The notes below the pieces were generated by a model that had not been told where the DNA came from, did not search any database, and saw only the letters and a program-made list of their open reading frames with translations. Both the position numbers and the translations under genes were made by a program. A stretch of DNA of 8,371 bases from CAMDMI01 sp036759185 (lineage in GTDB: Bacteria; Bacteroidota; Bacteroidia; Cytophagales; Flexibacteraceae): the NCBI GenBank assembly GCA_036759185.1, contig DAIOVD010000180.1, positions 1-8,371 of the forward strand, written 5' to 3'. Numbering within the stretch: the first letter of the stretch is position 1; every line of letters begins with the position of its first letter. Below, piece after piece: positions 1 to 5,753 of this stretch.

Positions 1-74
1 TATCTGTATATCCGGGAAGCTGTTGAAATTGGAATTATAAAGCATATTGATATAATATTTATTAAAATTTCTTC

Positions 75-139
75 AAAAAAGAGGAGGAAAATGGAGATGG
101 AGGAGGAAAAGAAGAAGAAGAAGAGGAGGAGGAGGAGAG
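75..139. repeat. Homopurine GGA/GAA microsatellite tract
   Basis: The plus strand is almost entirely purine from 75 to 139, broken only by T at 92 and 98, with an uninterrupted 41-base run at 99-139. It is built of GAG, GAA, AAG and AGG triplets that drift gradually from one unit to the next. The tract lies just beyond the 3' end of the minus-strand gene at 160-603, so a read-through transcript of that gene would be pyrimidine-rich here. The rest of 1-159 is AT-rich and I see no gene in it. A plus-strand frame is open from base 1 to a TAG at 256, but it runs through this low-complexity tract and has no recognisable protein features. Confidence 0.8.
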
Positions 140-159
140 TAAGAGTGTTTATGATAAAT

Positions 160-603
160 TTAATGTTGATGGAAGTATTTTGGTTGGAAGTTTTCTTCCA
201 AAAAAATTTCGATTTCACTTTCGTTCTCTTCTCCCCGCCAATCTGTCAGATTGAGTAGTTTCTTGCTGTCACCGAATATGTAGATTACGTCAATTGGTTT
301 TAGCTTATTCATTTCGAAGTTGTCATAGCTTAAAAGCAAGACCTTGTTTTCAGATATGAACTTTGCTTTGTTATGCAGAAATGAGCTTATGAATATTTGG
401 AAGTCGCTTAAATAGTTTGGAAAAAGGAATTTTCCTACTTCCACTAATTCATCGTTTGTCAATTTTTTCCTTTTTCTCCCAGACCTTTTTTGATCCTCAA
501 TCTTAGCCTCGATAATGATTTTAGCCAGGTAAAATGGAAATGAAACAAACAGATAAACCAGGTAAAACGGGAACGTGATTATGTCAAATATCCTTCTTAA
601 CAT
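160..603 (-). CDS. Hypothetical small membrane-anchored protein
   Basis: I do not recognise this 147-residue protein. Residues 5-31 are strongly hydrophobic and aromatic, with the pentapeptide FPFYL occurring twice, which suggests one membrane-spanning or hairpin segment at the N terminus. A basic stretch (KRSGRKRKK, about 39-47) follows and would favour a cytoplasmic position for the rest. The remaining 100 residues look like a soluble alpha/beta domain ending in a very acidic segment (GEENESEIEIFLEE). The ATG start at 603 sits directly before the hydrophobic segment. It is transcribed in the same direction as the antitoxin-like gene at 713-913, 109 bp downstream of it, in DNA clearly more AT-rich than the paa genes. 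It does not resemble a PIN-domain toxin. Existence as a gene is fairly likely; function is unknown. Confidence 0.6.
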   Translation of the reverse strand: MLRRIFDIITFPFYLVYLFVSFPFYLAKIIIEAKIEDQKRSGRKRKKLTNDELVEVGKFLFPNYLSDFQIFISSFLHNKAKFISENKVLLLSYDNFEMNKLKPIDVIYIFGDSKKLLNLTDWRGEENESEIEIFLEENFQPKYFHQH

Positions 604-712
604 TTGCTGTTTGTCTTACAGTTTCGGCTAACATGGGAGTAAAGCGAATCGGTATTATACTTAGTTCAAGATTGAAAGGTTGTCAGTTCTTTAGGTAATA
701 GATGATGTAAAA

Positions 713-913
713 TCAATCTTCCAAAGAACCAGTAAAACCATCTTTCAACCCGCCGATTTCACCAGATTGGCCTTCAAGCATCTCCTTCATTTTTTCAAAT
801 GGAATATCCGGTTCCAGAAAGGTAATAATCACTTCTGTCCGGACATGAATGGGTACTTCTTCAAGGAGTTTAATCTCGCCATTTTCGAAAATGCCCTTGC
901 AGGAAATCAGCAT
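713..913 (-). CDS. AF2212/DUF104-like antitoxin candidate
   Basis: This is a 66-residue protein whose first 33 residues fit the short beta-rich AF2212/DUF104 pattern: an opening LISCKGIFENGEIKLLEEV followed by a hydrophobic strand (EVIITFLE). In that family such proteins are usually antitoxins of type II toxin-antitoxin pairs with a PIN-domain ribonuclease encoded next to them. The C-terminal half (FEKMKEMLEG onward) is a short acidic helix plus tail, the usual place for toxin binding. Here the downstream gene (160-603) does not look like a PIN toxin and the upstream gene is paaH, so this is an orphan antitoxin or a relative with another role. The ATG at 913 lies 55 bp after the paaH stop, and the spacer carries its own candidate -7 box and a small inverted repeat. 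The family assignment is from sequence pattern only. Confidence 0.55.
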   Translation of the reverse strand: MLISCKGIFENGEIKLLEEVPIHVRTEVIITFLEPDIPFEKMKEMLEGQSGEIGGLKDGFTGSLED

Positions 914-917
914 ACAG

Positions 918-931
918 AATCAATTTTGATT
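918..931. promoter_or_regulatory. Inverted repeat upstream of antitoxin-like gene
   Basis: AATCAA and TTGATT form perfect 6-bp arms around a TT spacer, four bases before the ATG of the antitoxin-like gene. If the -7 box at 936-943 is used, the repeat falls at the transcription start, where an autorepressor could bind. Antitoxins often repress their own promoters, but AF2212-type proteins are not all known DNA binders, so the role is inference. Short AT-rich palindromes also occur by chance. Confidence 0.25.
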
Positions 932-935
932 GACT

Positions 936-943
936 CAAAAATA
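936..943 (-). promoter_or_regulatory. Candidate Bacteroidota -7 box (TATTTTTG)
   Basis: Read on the minus strand this matches TAnnTTTG, the -7 consensus of the Bacteroidota primary sigma factor, 22 bp upstream of the antitoxin-like ATG. No clear TTTG or TTG -33 element is found at the usual distance, so this is only a partial promoter match. It would allow the small genes at the left end to be transcribed independently of the paa genes. Confidence 0.3.
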
Positions 944-968
944 GCGGTTTCGTGAAAGCAGGAGGACC

Positions 969-2117
969 TTAATTTTTATTCCCCGCCGCCCATTTCCTCA
1001 ACAACGCACTGCAACGGTATCGGGTGTCGTGGTATTCGGCGAACAAGGCATCCAGTTGATCAACCACCGTTTGAATGCCGATTTCGTCGGCCCACTGCAA
1101 CAAACCTTTGGGGTAGTTTACGCCTTTGGTCATGGCCAGATCCACATCTTGAGCCGAGGCAATCCGGTAATGCACCGCATCGGCAGCCTCGTTGATCAGC
1201 ATGGCCAGCACCCGGTTGAAGATCATCCGGCCTTGTTTTTCTTCTTCGAGTGGCGAAGGTTTGTATGCGTTGGGACTGTAATCGTAATACCCTTTGCCCG
1301 ATTTTCGTCCGAGGTAACCGGCCTCCATCAATCGTTTCTGGGTGAACGATGGCATGAACCGCGGGTCGCAGAAAAAGGAATGAAAAACGGTTTCGGTGAC
1401 GGTGTAGTTGATGTCGTTGCCAATAAAATCCATGAGTTCGAAAGGCCCCATCGGAAAGCCACCGAAGGTTTTCATGGCCCAGTCTATGGTGGCGAAGTCG
1501 GCGATGCCTTCGTCGTAAATCCGCAAGGCTTCTCCATAAAACGGACGGGCCACACGGTTCACAATAAATCCGGGGGTGTCCTTGGCCAGAACGGTAATTT
1601 TGCCCCAGCCTTTGATGGTGGTCAAGGCCTGGTTCACAACCGATCCGGAAGTCTGAACCGCCGGGATAATTTCAACCAGTTTCATCACCGGTGCCGGATT
1701 GAAAAAGTGGATGCCGATGAAGCGTTCCGGTTTCCGGCAACTCGCGGCCAGGGAGGCAATGGAAAGAGAGGACGTGTTGGATGCCAGGATGCAGTCTTCC
1801 GACACTATGCCTTCCAGTTCCTGAAACACCGCTGCCTTGATTTCTTTCTTCTCCACAATGGCTTCGATTACCAATGAGCAGTCCTGAAATTCGGCCAGTC
1901 CGGTTGCAGGCAGAATCCGTCCGGCGATTTGTTCCGCTGTGATGGCTTCCATTTTTCCTTTCGAAACCAGGGAATCGAGGGATTTCTGAATGCCGGGTTT
2001 TGCCTTTTCAAGCGAAGCCTGGTAGCTGTCGAAAATACGGACGGTACATCCGGCTGTGGCCGCCACCTGTGCAATGCCGATGCCCATGGTGCCGGTCCCG
2101 ATAACGCCTATTGTCAT
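969..2117 (-). CDS. paaH: 3-hydroxyadipyl-CoA dehydrogenase PaaH
   Basis: A 382-residue 3-hydroxyacyl-CoA dehydrogenase. In the phenylacetate pathway PaaH oxidises 3-hydroxyadipyl-CoA to 3-oxoadipyl-CoA with NAD+ in the cytoplasm. The N-terminal Rossmann domain (1-180) shows the dinucleotide motif GTGTMG (7-12) and the acidic D30 that favours NAD over NADP. Catalytic-region motifs are N114-T-S-S and HFFNP with H137, plus E149 in LVEII. A first 3HCDH C-terminal domain begins at DTPGFIVNR (180-188), and a second copy is recognisable at about 297-375 (INEAADAVHYR, LAMTKGVNYPKG). The protein is shorter than the roughly 475-residue E. coli PaaH, with a compressed region between the two C-terminal domains. 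The start is 2 bp after the paaG stop, indicating translational coupling. It is the last paa gene in the run. The specific substrate is inferred from context. Confidence 0.9.
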   Translation of the reverse strand: MTIGVIGTGTMGIGIAQVAATAGCTVRIFDSYQASLEKAKPGIQKSLDSLVSKGKMEAITAEQIAGRILPATGLAEFQDCSLVIEAIVEKKEIKAAVFQELEGIVSEDCILASNTSSLSIASLAASCRKPERFIGIHFFNPAPVMKLVEIIPAVQTSGSVVNQALTTIKGWGKITVLAKDTPGFIVNRVARPFYGEALRIYDEGIADFATIDWAMKTFGGFPMGPFELMDFIGNDINYTVTETVFHSFFCDPRFMPSFTQKRLMEAGYLGRKSGKGYYDYSPNAYKPSPLEEEKQGRMIFNRVLAMLINEAADAVHYRIASAQDVDLAMTKGVNYPKGLLQWADEIGIQTVVDQLDALFAEYHDTRYRCSALLRKWAAGNKN

Positions 2118-2119
2118 GT

Positions 2120-2902
2120 TTATTTTCCCTGAAATACGGGTTTTCTTTTTTCAATAAATGCCGTCACACCTTCGTGGTAATCGGCTGATTCGCTGGCCGC
2201 AATCTGCAACCGGGATTCCACTTGCAGCTGTTCTTCCAGCGTATTTTCGAGTCCTTCCTGAAAGGCTTTTTTTGTCAATGCTAAACCATAAGTCGGCATT
2301 CCGGCCAGTCGGGTTGCCAGCGTGTTGATCGTTTCTTCAAATGAATCAGCGGGTGCCGATTTGTAAATCATACCCATCGTTTCCGCTTCAGTTGCCGAGA
2401 TTTTATCGCCCAGCATGGCAATGGCCATCGCTTTCTGAAAACCAACCAACCGGGGTAGAAAATACGTGCCACCACTGTCAGGAATGAGTCCGATTCCGCT
2501 GAACGCCTGAATGAAAGACGCCGTTTCAGATGCCACCACAATGTCGCAAGCGAGGGCAATATTGGCACCCGCACCGGCCGCAACACCGTTCACGGCTGCC
2601 ACCACAGGCTTGTTCATATTCCGGATGGCCAGAATGGTGGGGTTGTAGTGTTCTTCGAGAATGGCTTTGAATCCGGGATGCATTTCAGGAGAGGTCACCT
2701 CCACCAGATCCTGTCCGGCGCAAAAGGCTTTTCCTTCTCCCGTGATCACCACCACACGGACGGAGTCGTCTTCATGGCAGTTTTTCAATGCGTCCTGGCA
2801 GGCAAGTGCCATCTCGCGGTTGAAACTATTATAAGATTTCGGACGATTCAGCACGATCCGGGCAACGCCTTCCGATTTGGTAAACAGTATGGTTTCACTC
2901 AT
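2120..2902 (-). CDS. paaG: 1,2-epoxyphenylacetyl-CoA isomerase PaaG
   Basis: A 260-residue crotonase-superfamily protein that matches E. coli PaaG closely from memory. PaaG converts ring-1,2-epoxyphenylacetyl-CoA to oxepin-CoA and can also shift the double bond of dehydroadipyl-CoA. Visible features are the CoA-binding/oxyanion segments FCAGQDL (60-66) and NGVAAGAGA (105-113), and the PaaG-type GLIPDSGGT with the catalytic Asp at about 142. The C terminus (ADYHEGVTAFIEKR, then PVFQGK) is characteristic of PaaG. Ordinary enoyl-CoA hydratases carry Glu at the two catalytic positions, and the Asp with a small residue at the first position separates PaaG from PaaF. I chose the ATG at 2902; the in-frame ATG at 2938 would add 12 residues encoded by the heptad-repeat spacer. 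The spacer to the paaD stop is 60 bp, and paaH follows 2 bp downstream. Confidence 0.92.
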   Translation of the reverse strand: MSETILFTKSEGVARIVLNRPKSYNSFNREMALACQDALKNCHEDDSVRVVVITGEGKAFCAGQDLVEVTSPEMHPGFKAILEEHYNPTILAIRNMNKPVVAAVNGVAAGAGANIALACDIVVASETASFIQAFSGIGLIPDSGGTYFLPRLVGFQKAMAIAMLGDKISATEAETMGMIYKSAPADSFEETINTLATRLAGMPTYGLALTKKAFQEGLENTLEEQLQVESRLQIAASESADYHEGVTAFIEKRKPVFQGK

Positions 2903-2928
2903 GTTTTTTTCAGGTATTGTGAAGTATT

Positions 2929-2963
2929 CACTCTTCACTCTTAATTCTTAACTTTTAACTCCT
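2929..2963. repeat. Heptad repeat array, paaD-paaG spacer
   Basis: Five consecutive 7-bp units on the plus strand with consensus (C/A)ACTYTT (for example CACTCTT twice, AACTTTT) fill the spacer immediately 3' of the paaD stop codon; the last unit touches the stop. A GTGAAG/CTTCAC stem (2919-2924 with 2933-2938) overlaps its edge. The same heptads occur in the paaB-paaC spacer. Degenerate heptads of this type (AGTTAAG/AGTGAAA on the other strand) are, to my knowledge, scattered through Bacteroidota intergenic regions. No function is established here. Confidence 0.65.
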
Positions 2964-3445
2964 CAAATACATTTAAAATAATCAAACGGCTCCAGGCAAT
3001 CGGCGCATTGAAAAAGTGCTTTGCAGGCCGTAGACCCAAACTGGCTGATCATTTTGGTATTGGTGGATCCGCAATGGGTGCATTTCACGATTCGTTCTCC
3101 TCCCAGCAAGGCTTTTTTATCAGAGGTCGGCTCCATCGGTGGGGCGATGCCATATGCCTCCATCTTTTTGCGGCCGTTTTCAGAAATCCAGAGGGAAGAC
3201 CAGGGCGGCGACAAAACCGACACGACCTCCGATTCATAGCCTGCCTGACGAAGCGTGTTCCGGATGTCGGTGGCAATGTGGTCCATGGCCGGGCACCCGG
3301 AATACGTGGGGGTTATCGTCACCACCACCTTGTTTTCCTGAATGTCGATATTTCGGATGATGCCCATGTCCTCAACTGTGAGCACCGGAATTTCCGGATC
3401 CGTCACAGTCGAAAGCACATCCCGAATCTCTTGTTGCGATACCAT
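2963..3445 (-). CDS. paaD: Epoxidase maturation protein PaaD
   Basis: A 160-residue MIP18/DUF59-type protein with the PaaD C-terminal extension. PaaD is needed for iron-sulfur cluster assembly or maturation of the phenylacetyl-CoA epoxidase system and is not part of the catalytic core. The N-terminal domain shows DPEIPVLTVEDMGI (16-29) and TPTYSGCPAM with the conserved C51, the residue linked to Fe-S handling in this family. The C-terminal metal-binding region has C122-x2-C125 and C147-x2-C150, with further cysteines at 141 and 159. Length is close to E. coli PaaD (about 165). The ATG at 3445 starts 11 bp after the paaC stop; a longer in-frame reading to 3562 overlaps paaC coding sequence and lacks family similarity, so I reject it. 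Confidence 0.92.
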   Translation of the reverse strand: MVSQQEIRDVLSTVTDPEIPVLTVEDMGIIRNIDIQENKVVVTITPTYSGCPAMDHIATDIRNTLRQAGYESEVVSVLSPPWSSLWISENGRKKMEAYGIAPPMEPTSDKKALLGGERIVKCTHCGSTNTKMISQFGSTACKALFQCADCLEPFDYFKCI

Positions 3446-3456
3446 ATTCCGGTTTA

Positions 3457-4364
3457 TCACCAGGTCATGTTGGGATAGGCACGCTGCATGTATTGCAATT
3501 CGGCCAGAATAAAGCCCAGGTGTTCCGAATGGATTCCTTTCTTTCCGCCGGAATGCGACCACTCCGAGGACGGTACCGTGATTCCGGCTTCGGCCATAAT
3601 TTCGTTGGTGAAGGATTTGAAAACCGGTTTGATGGCCGCCAGATCGGCGCCGGTTCCGTTTTCTTTCATTTCCTTTTCAAGGGCTGTTTCTTCGAAGAGT
3701 TCACCGATGTAGGGCCAGAAATGGTTGATGGCATCCTGCATGCGGGTGTTGCTTTCTTCGGTTCCGTCGCCCAGNNNNNNNNNNNNNNNNNNNNNNNNNN
3801 NNNNNNNNNNNNNNNNNNNNNNNNNNNNNNNNNNNNNNNNNNNNNNNNNNNNNNNNNNNNNNNNNNNNNNNNNNAATGGTTGATGGCATCCTGCATGCGG
3901 GTGTTGCTTTCTTCGGTTCCGTCGCCCAGACGCTTCACCCACTCCGAAGAGAAATGGTGGTGGTACTGCACTTCTTTCAGCGATTTGTGTGCGATGGCCG
4001 AAAGCTGGGTATCCGTACTACCGGCCAGTTGCTCGAGCAAAGGTTTGTGGTAGGCATCGAAGAAAAACTGCCGGGCAATCACCCATGCAAAGTCTTTGTT
4101 GGGCTGCTCCACCATTATCACGTTCCGGTATTCGTGTTCGTACCGAAGGAAGGCAATGTCGTCTTCGCTTTTTCCCAATCCCTGCACCTGTGCGGCATAC
4201 TGAAAATAGTTGCGCACCTGTCCGAACAGATCGAGTGAAATATTGGTGAGGGCAATATCGGTTTCCAGGCTCGGACCATGGCCGCACAATTCCGAAAGCC
4301 GGTGCCCCAGAATCAGCGGATTATCCGCCAGGAGAAGAATATATTCGTACAGTTTGGTATTCAT
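3457..4364 (-). CDS. paaC: Phenylacetyl-CoA epoxidase structural subunit PaaC (contains assembly gap)
   Basis: PaaC is the non-catalytic ferritin-like subunit that pairs with PaaA in the epoxidase. As given, the gene is split: the N-terminal part (residues 1-163, ending MQDAINH) reads from 4364 to the gap, and the C-terminal part (from FWPYIGELFEE) reads in another frame to the TGA at 3457. The Ns (3775-3874) and one of the two 55-bp flanking copies add 155 bases; removing them leaves 753 bases, exactly 250 codons plus stop, with one uninterrupted PaaC reading frame. Recognisable segments are LLLADNPLILGHRLSE (11-26), RNVIMVEQPNKDFAWVIARQ, and YHHHFSSEWVKRLGDGTEES. I chose the ATG at 4364; an upstream in-frame ATG at 4427 would add 21 residues coded by repeat sequence. 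There is a 135-bp repeat-bearing spacer from paaB, and paaD follows 11 bp downstream. Confidence 0.9.
3720..3774. repeat. 55-bp duplicate flanking assembly gap, copy 1
   Basis: This 55-base segment inside paaC is identical to 3875-3929 on the other side of the N run. The exact length matches a k-mer overlap of an assembler run with k=55, so the two copies are most simply the same genomic segment placed at the ends of two contigs. Encoded residues in the paaC frame include GDGTEESNTRMQDAINH. Confidence 0.9.
3775..3874. other. Assembly gap (100 N)
   Basis: Exactly 100 undetermined bases, a conventional scaffolding placeholder length, lying within paaC. The flanks overlap by 55 identical bases, and collapsing them restores the reading frame, so the real gap length is most likely negative (an unmerged overlap) and no sequence is missing. 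Confidence 0.97.
3875..3929. repeat. 55-bp duplicate flanking assembly gap, copy 2
   Basis: Identical to 3720-3774. This copy continues in frame into the N-terminal part of paaC, whereas copy 1 continues into the C-terminal part. It is interpreted as an assembly overlap, not a biological duplication. Confidence 0.9.
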
Positions 4365-4384
4365 TTCAATAAAGGGGGGATTTT

Positions 4385-4498
4385 GAAGGATTAAGTCAGA
4401 AGGATTAAGTAAGAAGTAAAAGGTCAAAAGTCAAAACAGTGTTTCGAAGCGAAGCGGAAGAATCACTCTTAACTCATCACTTTTCACTCTTAACTCCC
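4385..4498. repeat. Opposed heptad repeat arrays, paaB-paaC spacer
   Basis: The 135-bp spacer between paaB and paaC consists mostly of two heptad arrays in opposite orientation. From 4464 to 4498, five plus-strand units of type CACTCTT/AACTCAT/CACTTTT start next to the paaB stop. From 4385 to about 4436 the units are purine-rich (AAGTCAA, AAGTAAG), including GAAGGATTAAGT twice at a 14-bp period (4385-4396 and 4399-4410). The two arrays are roughly complementary and flank a short GC-richer centre (GTTTCGAAGCGAAGCGG, 4440-4456), so the transcript could fold into a long imperfect hairpin. The spacer is otherwise gene-free. It may modulate expression or transcript processing between paaB and paaC, but that is inference. 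Confidence 0.65.
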
Positions 4499-4499
4499 A

Positions 4500-4784
4500 C
4501 TACATGTGTTTCAACTCATCCGGCAAATCATAAAACGTCGGATGGCGGTAGATTTTATCTTTCGCCGGCTCAAACAGTTCTCCGCTTTGCTCCGGATCCG
4601 AAGCCACAATTTCTTTGGACGGAACCACCCAGATGCTCACTCCTTCCTGACGGCGGGTGTATACATCCCGGGCATTTTCGATGGCCATACGGGCATCGGC
4701 AGCATGAATACTTCCGGCGTGGCGATGGTCAAGACCAGCCTTGCTCCGGATAAAAACTTCCCAAACGGGCCATTCCTTTTTCAT
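4500..4784 (-). CDS. paaB: Phenylacetyl-CoA epoxidase subunit PaaB
   Basis: A 94-residue protein, almost exactly the usual PaaB length (95 in E. coli). PaaB is a small subunit of the cytoplasmic epoxidase thought to bridge PaaAC heterodimers and to help dock the reductase PaaE; it has no metal site. Diagnostic stretches are WPVWEVFIRSKAGLDHRHAGS, HAADARMAIENARDVYTRR, SIWVVPSKEIVASDPE and the terminal YRHPTFYDLPDELKHM, all closely matching E. coli PaaB. The ATG at 4784 lies 12 bp after the paaA stop, consistent with a shared transcript. Downstream there is an unusually long 135-bp spacer before paaC, filled with heptad repeats. Confidence 0.95.
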   Translation of the reverse strand: MKKEWPVWEVFIRSKAGLDHRHAGSIHAADARMAIENARDVYTRRQEGVSIWVVPSKEIVASDPEQSGELFEPAKDKIYRHPTFYDLPDELKHM

Positions 4785-4796
4785 TTCAGTATATCG

Positions 4797-5744
4797 TTAA
4801 ACGGCTTCTTTCAAGGTTTCTTTTTTCTCTGCGTAGGCCATGGCGGCTTCCCGAACCCAGGCACCATTGTCATGTGCGGCTTTCCGGGCGGCCAGTCTTT
4901 CTTTGTTGCAGGGGCCATTTCCGGCCACTACGTTCCAGAATTCTTCCCAGTTGATGGCGCCAAAGTCATAACTGCCCCGGCTTTCATTCCATTTCAGATC
5001 CGGATCCGGAACGGTGAGTCCCAGAATTTTAACCTGAGGCACCGTCTGATCCACAAACTGCTGACGCAAATCGTCGTTGGTTTTCAACTTGATGCGCCAT
5101 TTCATGGCCTGTTCGGTGTGGGTCGATTCCTCGTCTTTCGGACCAAACATCATCAGCGATGGCCACCACCAGCGGTTCAGTGCATCCTGTGCCATCCGTT
5201 TCTGTGCTTCCGTTCCCTGGCAAAGAGTCAGCATAATTTCATAGCCTTGTCTCTGGTGGAAACTTTCTTCCTTACAAATCCGCACCATCGCTCTGGCGTA
5301 TGGTCCGAAAGAAGTACGGGTGAGCATCACCTGATTCATGATGGCTGCCCCATCCACCAGCCAGCCCACAGCGCCCATATCGGCCCAGGTTACGGCAGGG
5401 TAGTTGAAAATGCTGGAGTATTTGGCTTTACCGGAATGCAGTTGTTCGTACAACTCATCGCGGGAAATGCCCAGTGTTTCAGCGGCTGAATAGAGATACA
5501 AGCCGTGTCCGCCTTCATCCTGCACTTTGGCCAGGAGAGTAACTTTCCGTTTCAATGACGGGGCACGTGTGATCCAGTTTCCTTCCGGCAGCATTCCAAC
5601 CACTTCGGAGTGAGCGTGCTGGGAAATCTGACGGATGTGCGTCTTCCGGTATTTTTCCGGCATCCAGTCCTTTGGTTCGATGTTTCGGCCAGAATCGATT
5701 TTGGCCTGAAATTCTCTTTCTAAATCTTCTGTATTCAGTTGCAT
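4797..5744 (-). CDS. paaA: Phenylacetyl-CoA epoxidase catalytic subunit PaaA
   Basis: A 315-residue diiron oxygenase subunit that epoxidises the aromatic ring of phenylacetyl-CoA with O2, using electrons delivered by PaaE. It aligns with E. coli PaaA with an offset of about five residues, which places the iron ligands at E47 (in HAHSEVVGML), E77 and H80 (in QDEGGHG), D131 (WLVDGAA), and E160 and H163 (KEESFHQRQG). All six ligands are present. Other conserved stretches are LPEGNWITRAP, KYSSIFNYP and VPQVKILGLTVPDPDL. One small deviation is Gly in place of the usual Ala between E77 and H80 (DEGGHG for DEAGHG). The ATG at 5744 is 9 bp after the paaE stop, and paaB begins 12 bp downstream, so the three are very likely cotranscribed. 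Bacteroidota genes commonly lack a Shine-Dalgarno sequence and none is obvious here. Confidence 0.97.
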   Translation of the reverse strand: MQLNTEDLEREFQAKIDSGRNIEPKDWMPEKYRKTHIRQISQHAHSEVVGMLPEGNWITRAPSLKRKVTLLAKVQDEGGHGLYLYSAAETLGISRDELYEQLHSGKAKYSSIFNYPAVTWADMGAVGWLVDGAAIMNQVMLTRTSFGPYARAMVRICKEESFHQRQGYEIMLTLCQGTEAQKRMAQDALNRWWWPSLMMFGPKDEESTHTEQAMKWRIKLKTNDDLRQQFVDQTVPQVKILGLTVPDPDLKWNESRGSYDFGAINWEEFWNVVAGNGPCNKERLAARKAAHDNGAWVREAAMAYAEKKETLKEAV

Positions 5745-5753
5745 CGCAATTGG

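Noticed and set aside
604..712. Integron attC-like or mobile-element end (GGCTAAC near 628)
   Set aside because: The core does not match RYYYAAC or GTTRRRY strictly, no paired second core was found, and no integrase is in the window.
1029..1877. Plus-strand open frame (282 codons) opposite paaH
   Set aside because: Antisense to PaaH with intact catalytic motifs; the translation is low-quality His/Gly/Arg-rich sequence without family features.
2929..2963. CRISPR array
   Set aside because: Units are 7 bp, contiguous and degenerate, without spacers; no cas genes nearby.
3446..3562. N-terminal extension of PaaD to 3562
   Set aside because: It overlaps the paaC C-terminal coding sequence and adds residues unlike PaaD; the ATG at 3445 fits family length.
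3457..4427. paaC as a frameshifted pseudogene or two separate genes
   Set aside because: The frame change is exactly explained by the 100 Ns plus a duplicated 55-bp contig overlap; collapsing them gives an intact 250-residue PaaC.
4365..4427. N-terminal extension of PaaC to 4427
   Set aside because: The added residues are encoded by the heptad-repeat spacer; PaaC proteins begin close to the MNTKLYEYILLLAD segment.
4506..5489. Long plus-strand open frame (327 codons) opposite paaA and paaB
   Set aside because: It is antisense to two strongly conserved genes, spans their spacer, and has no recognisable motif; such shadow frames arise from codon bias.
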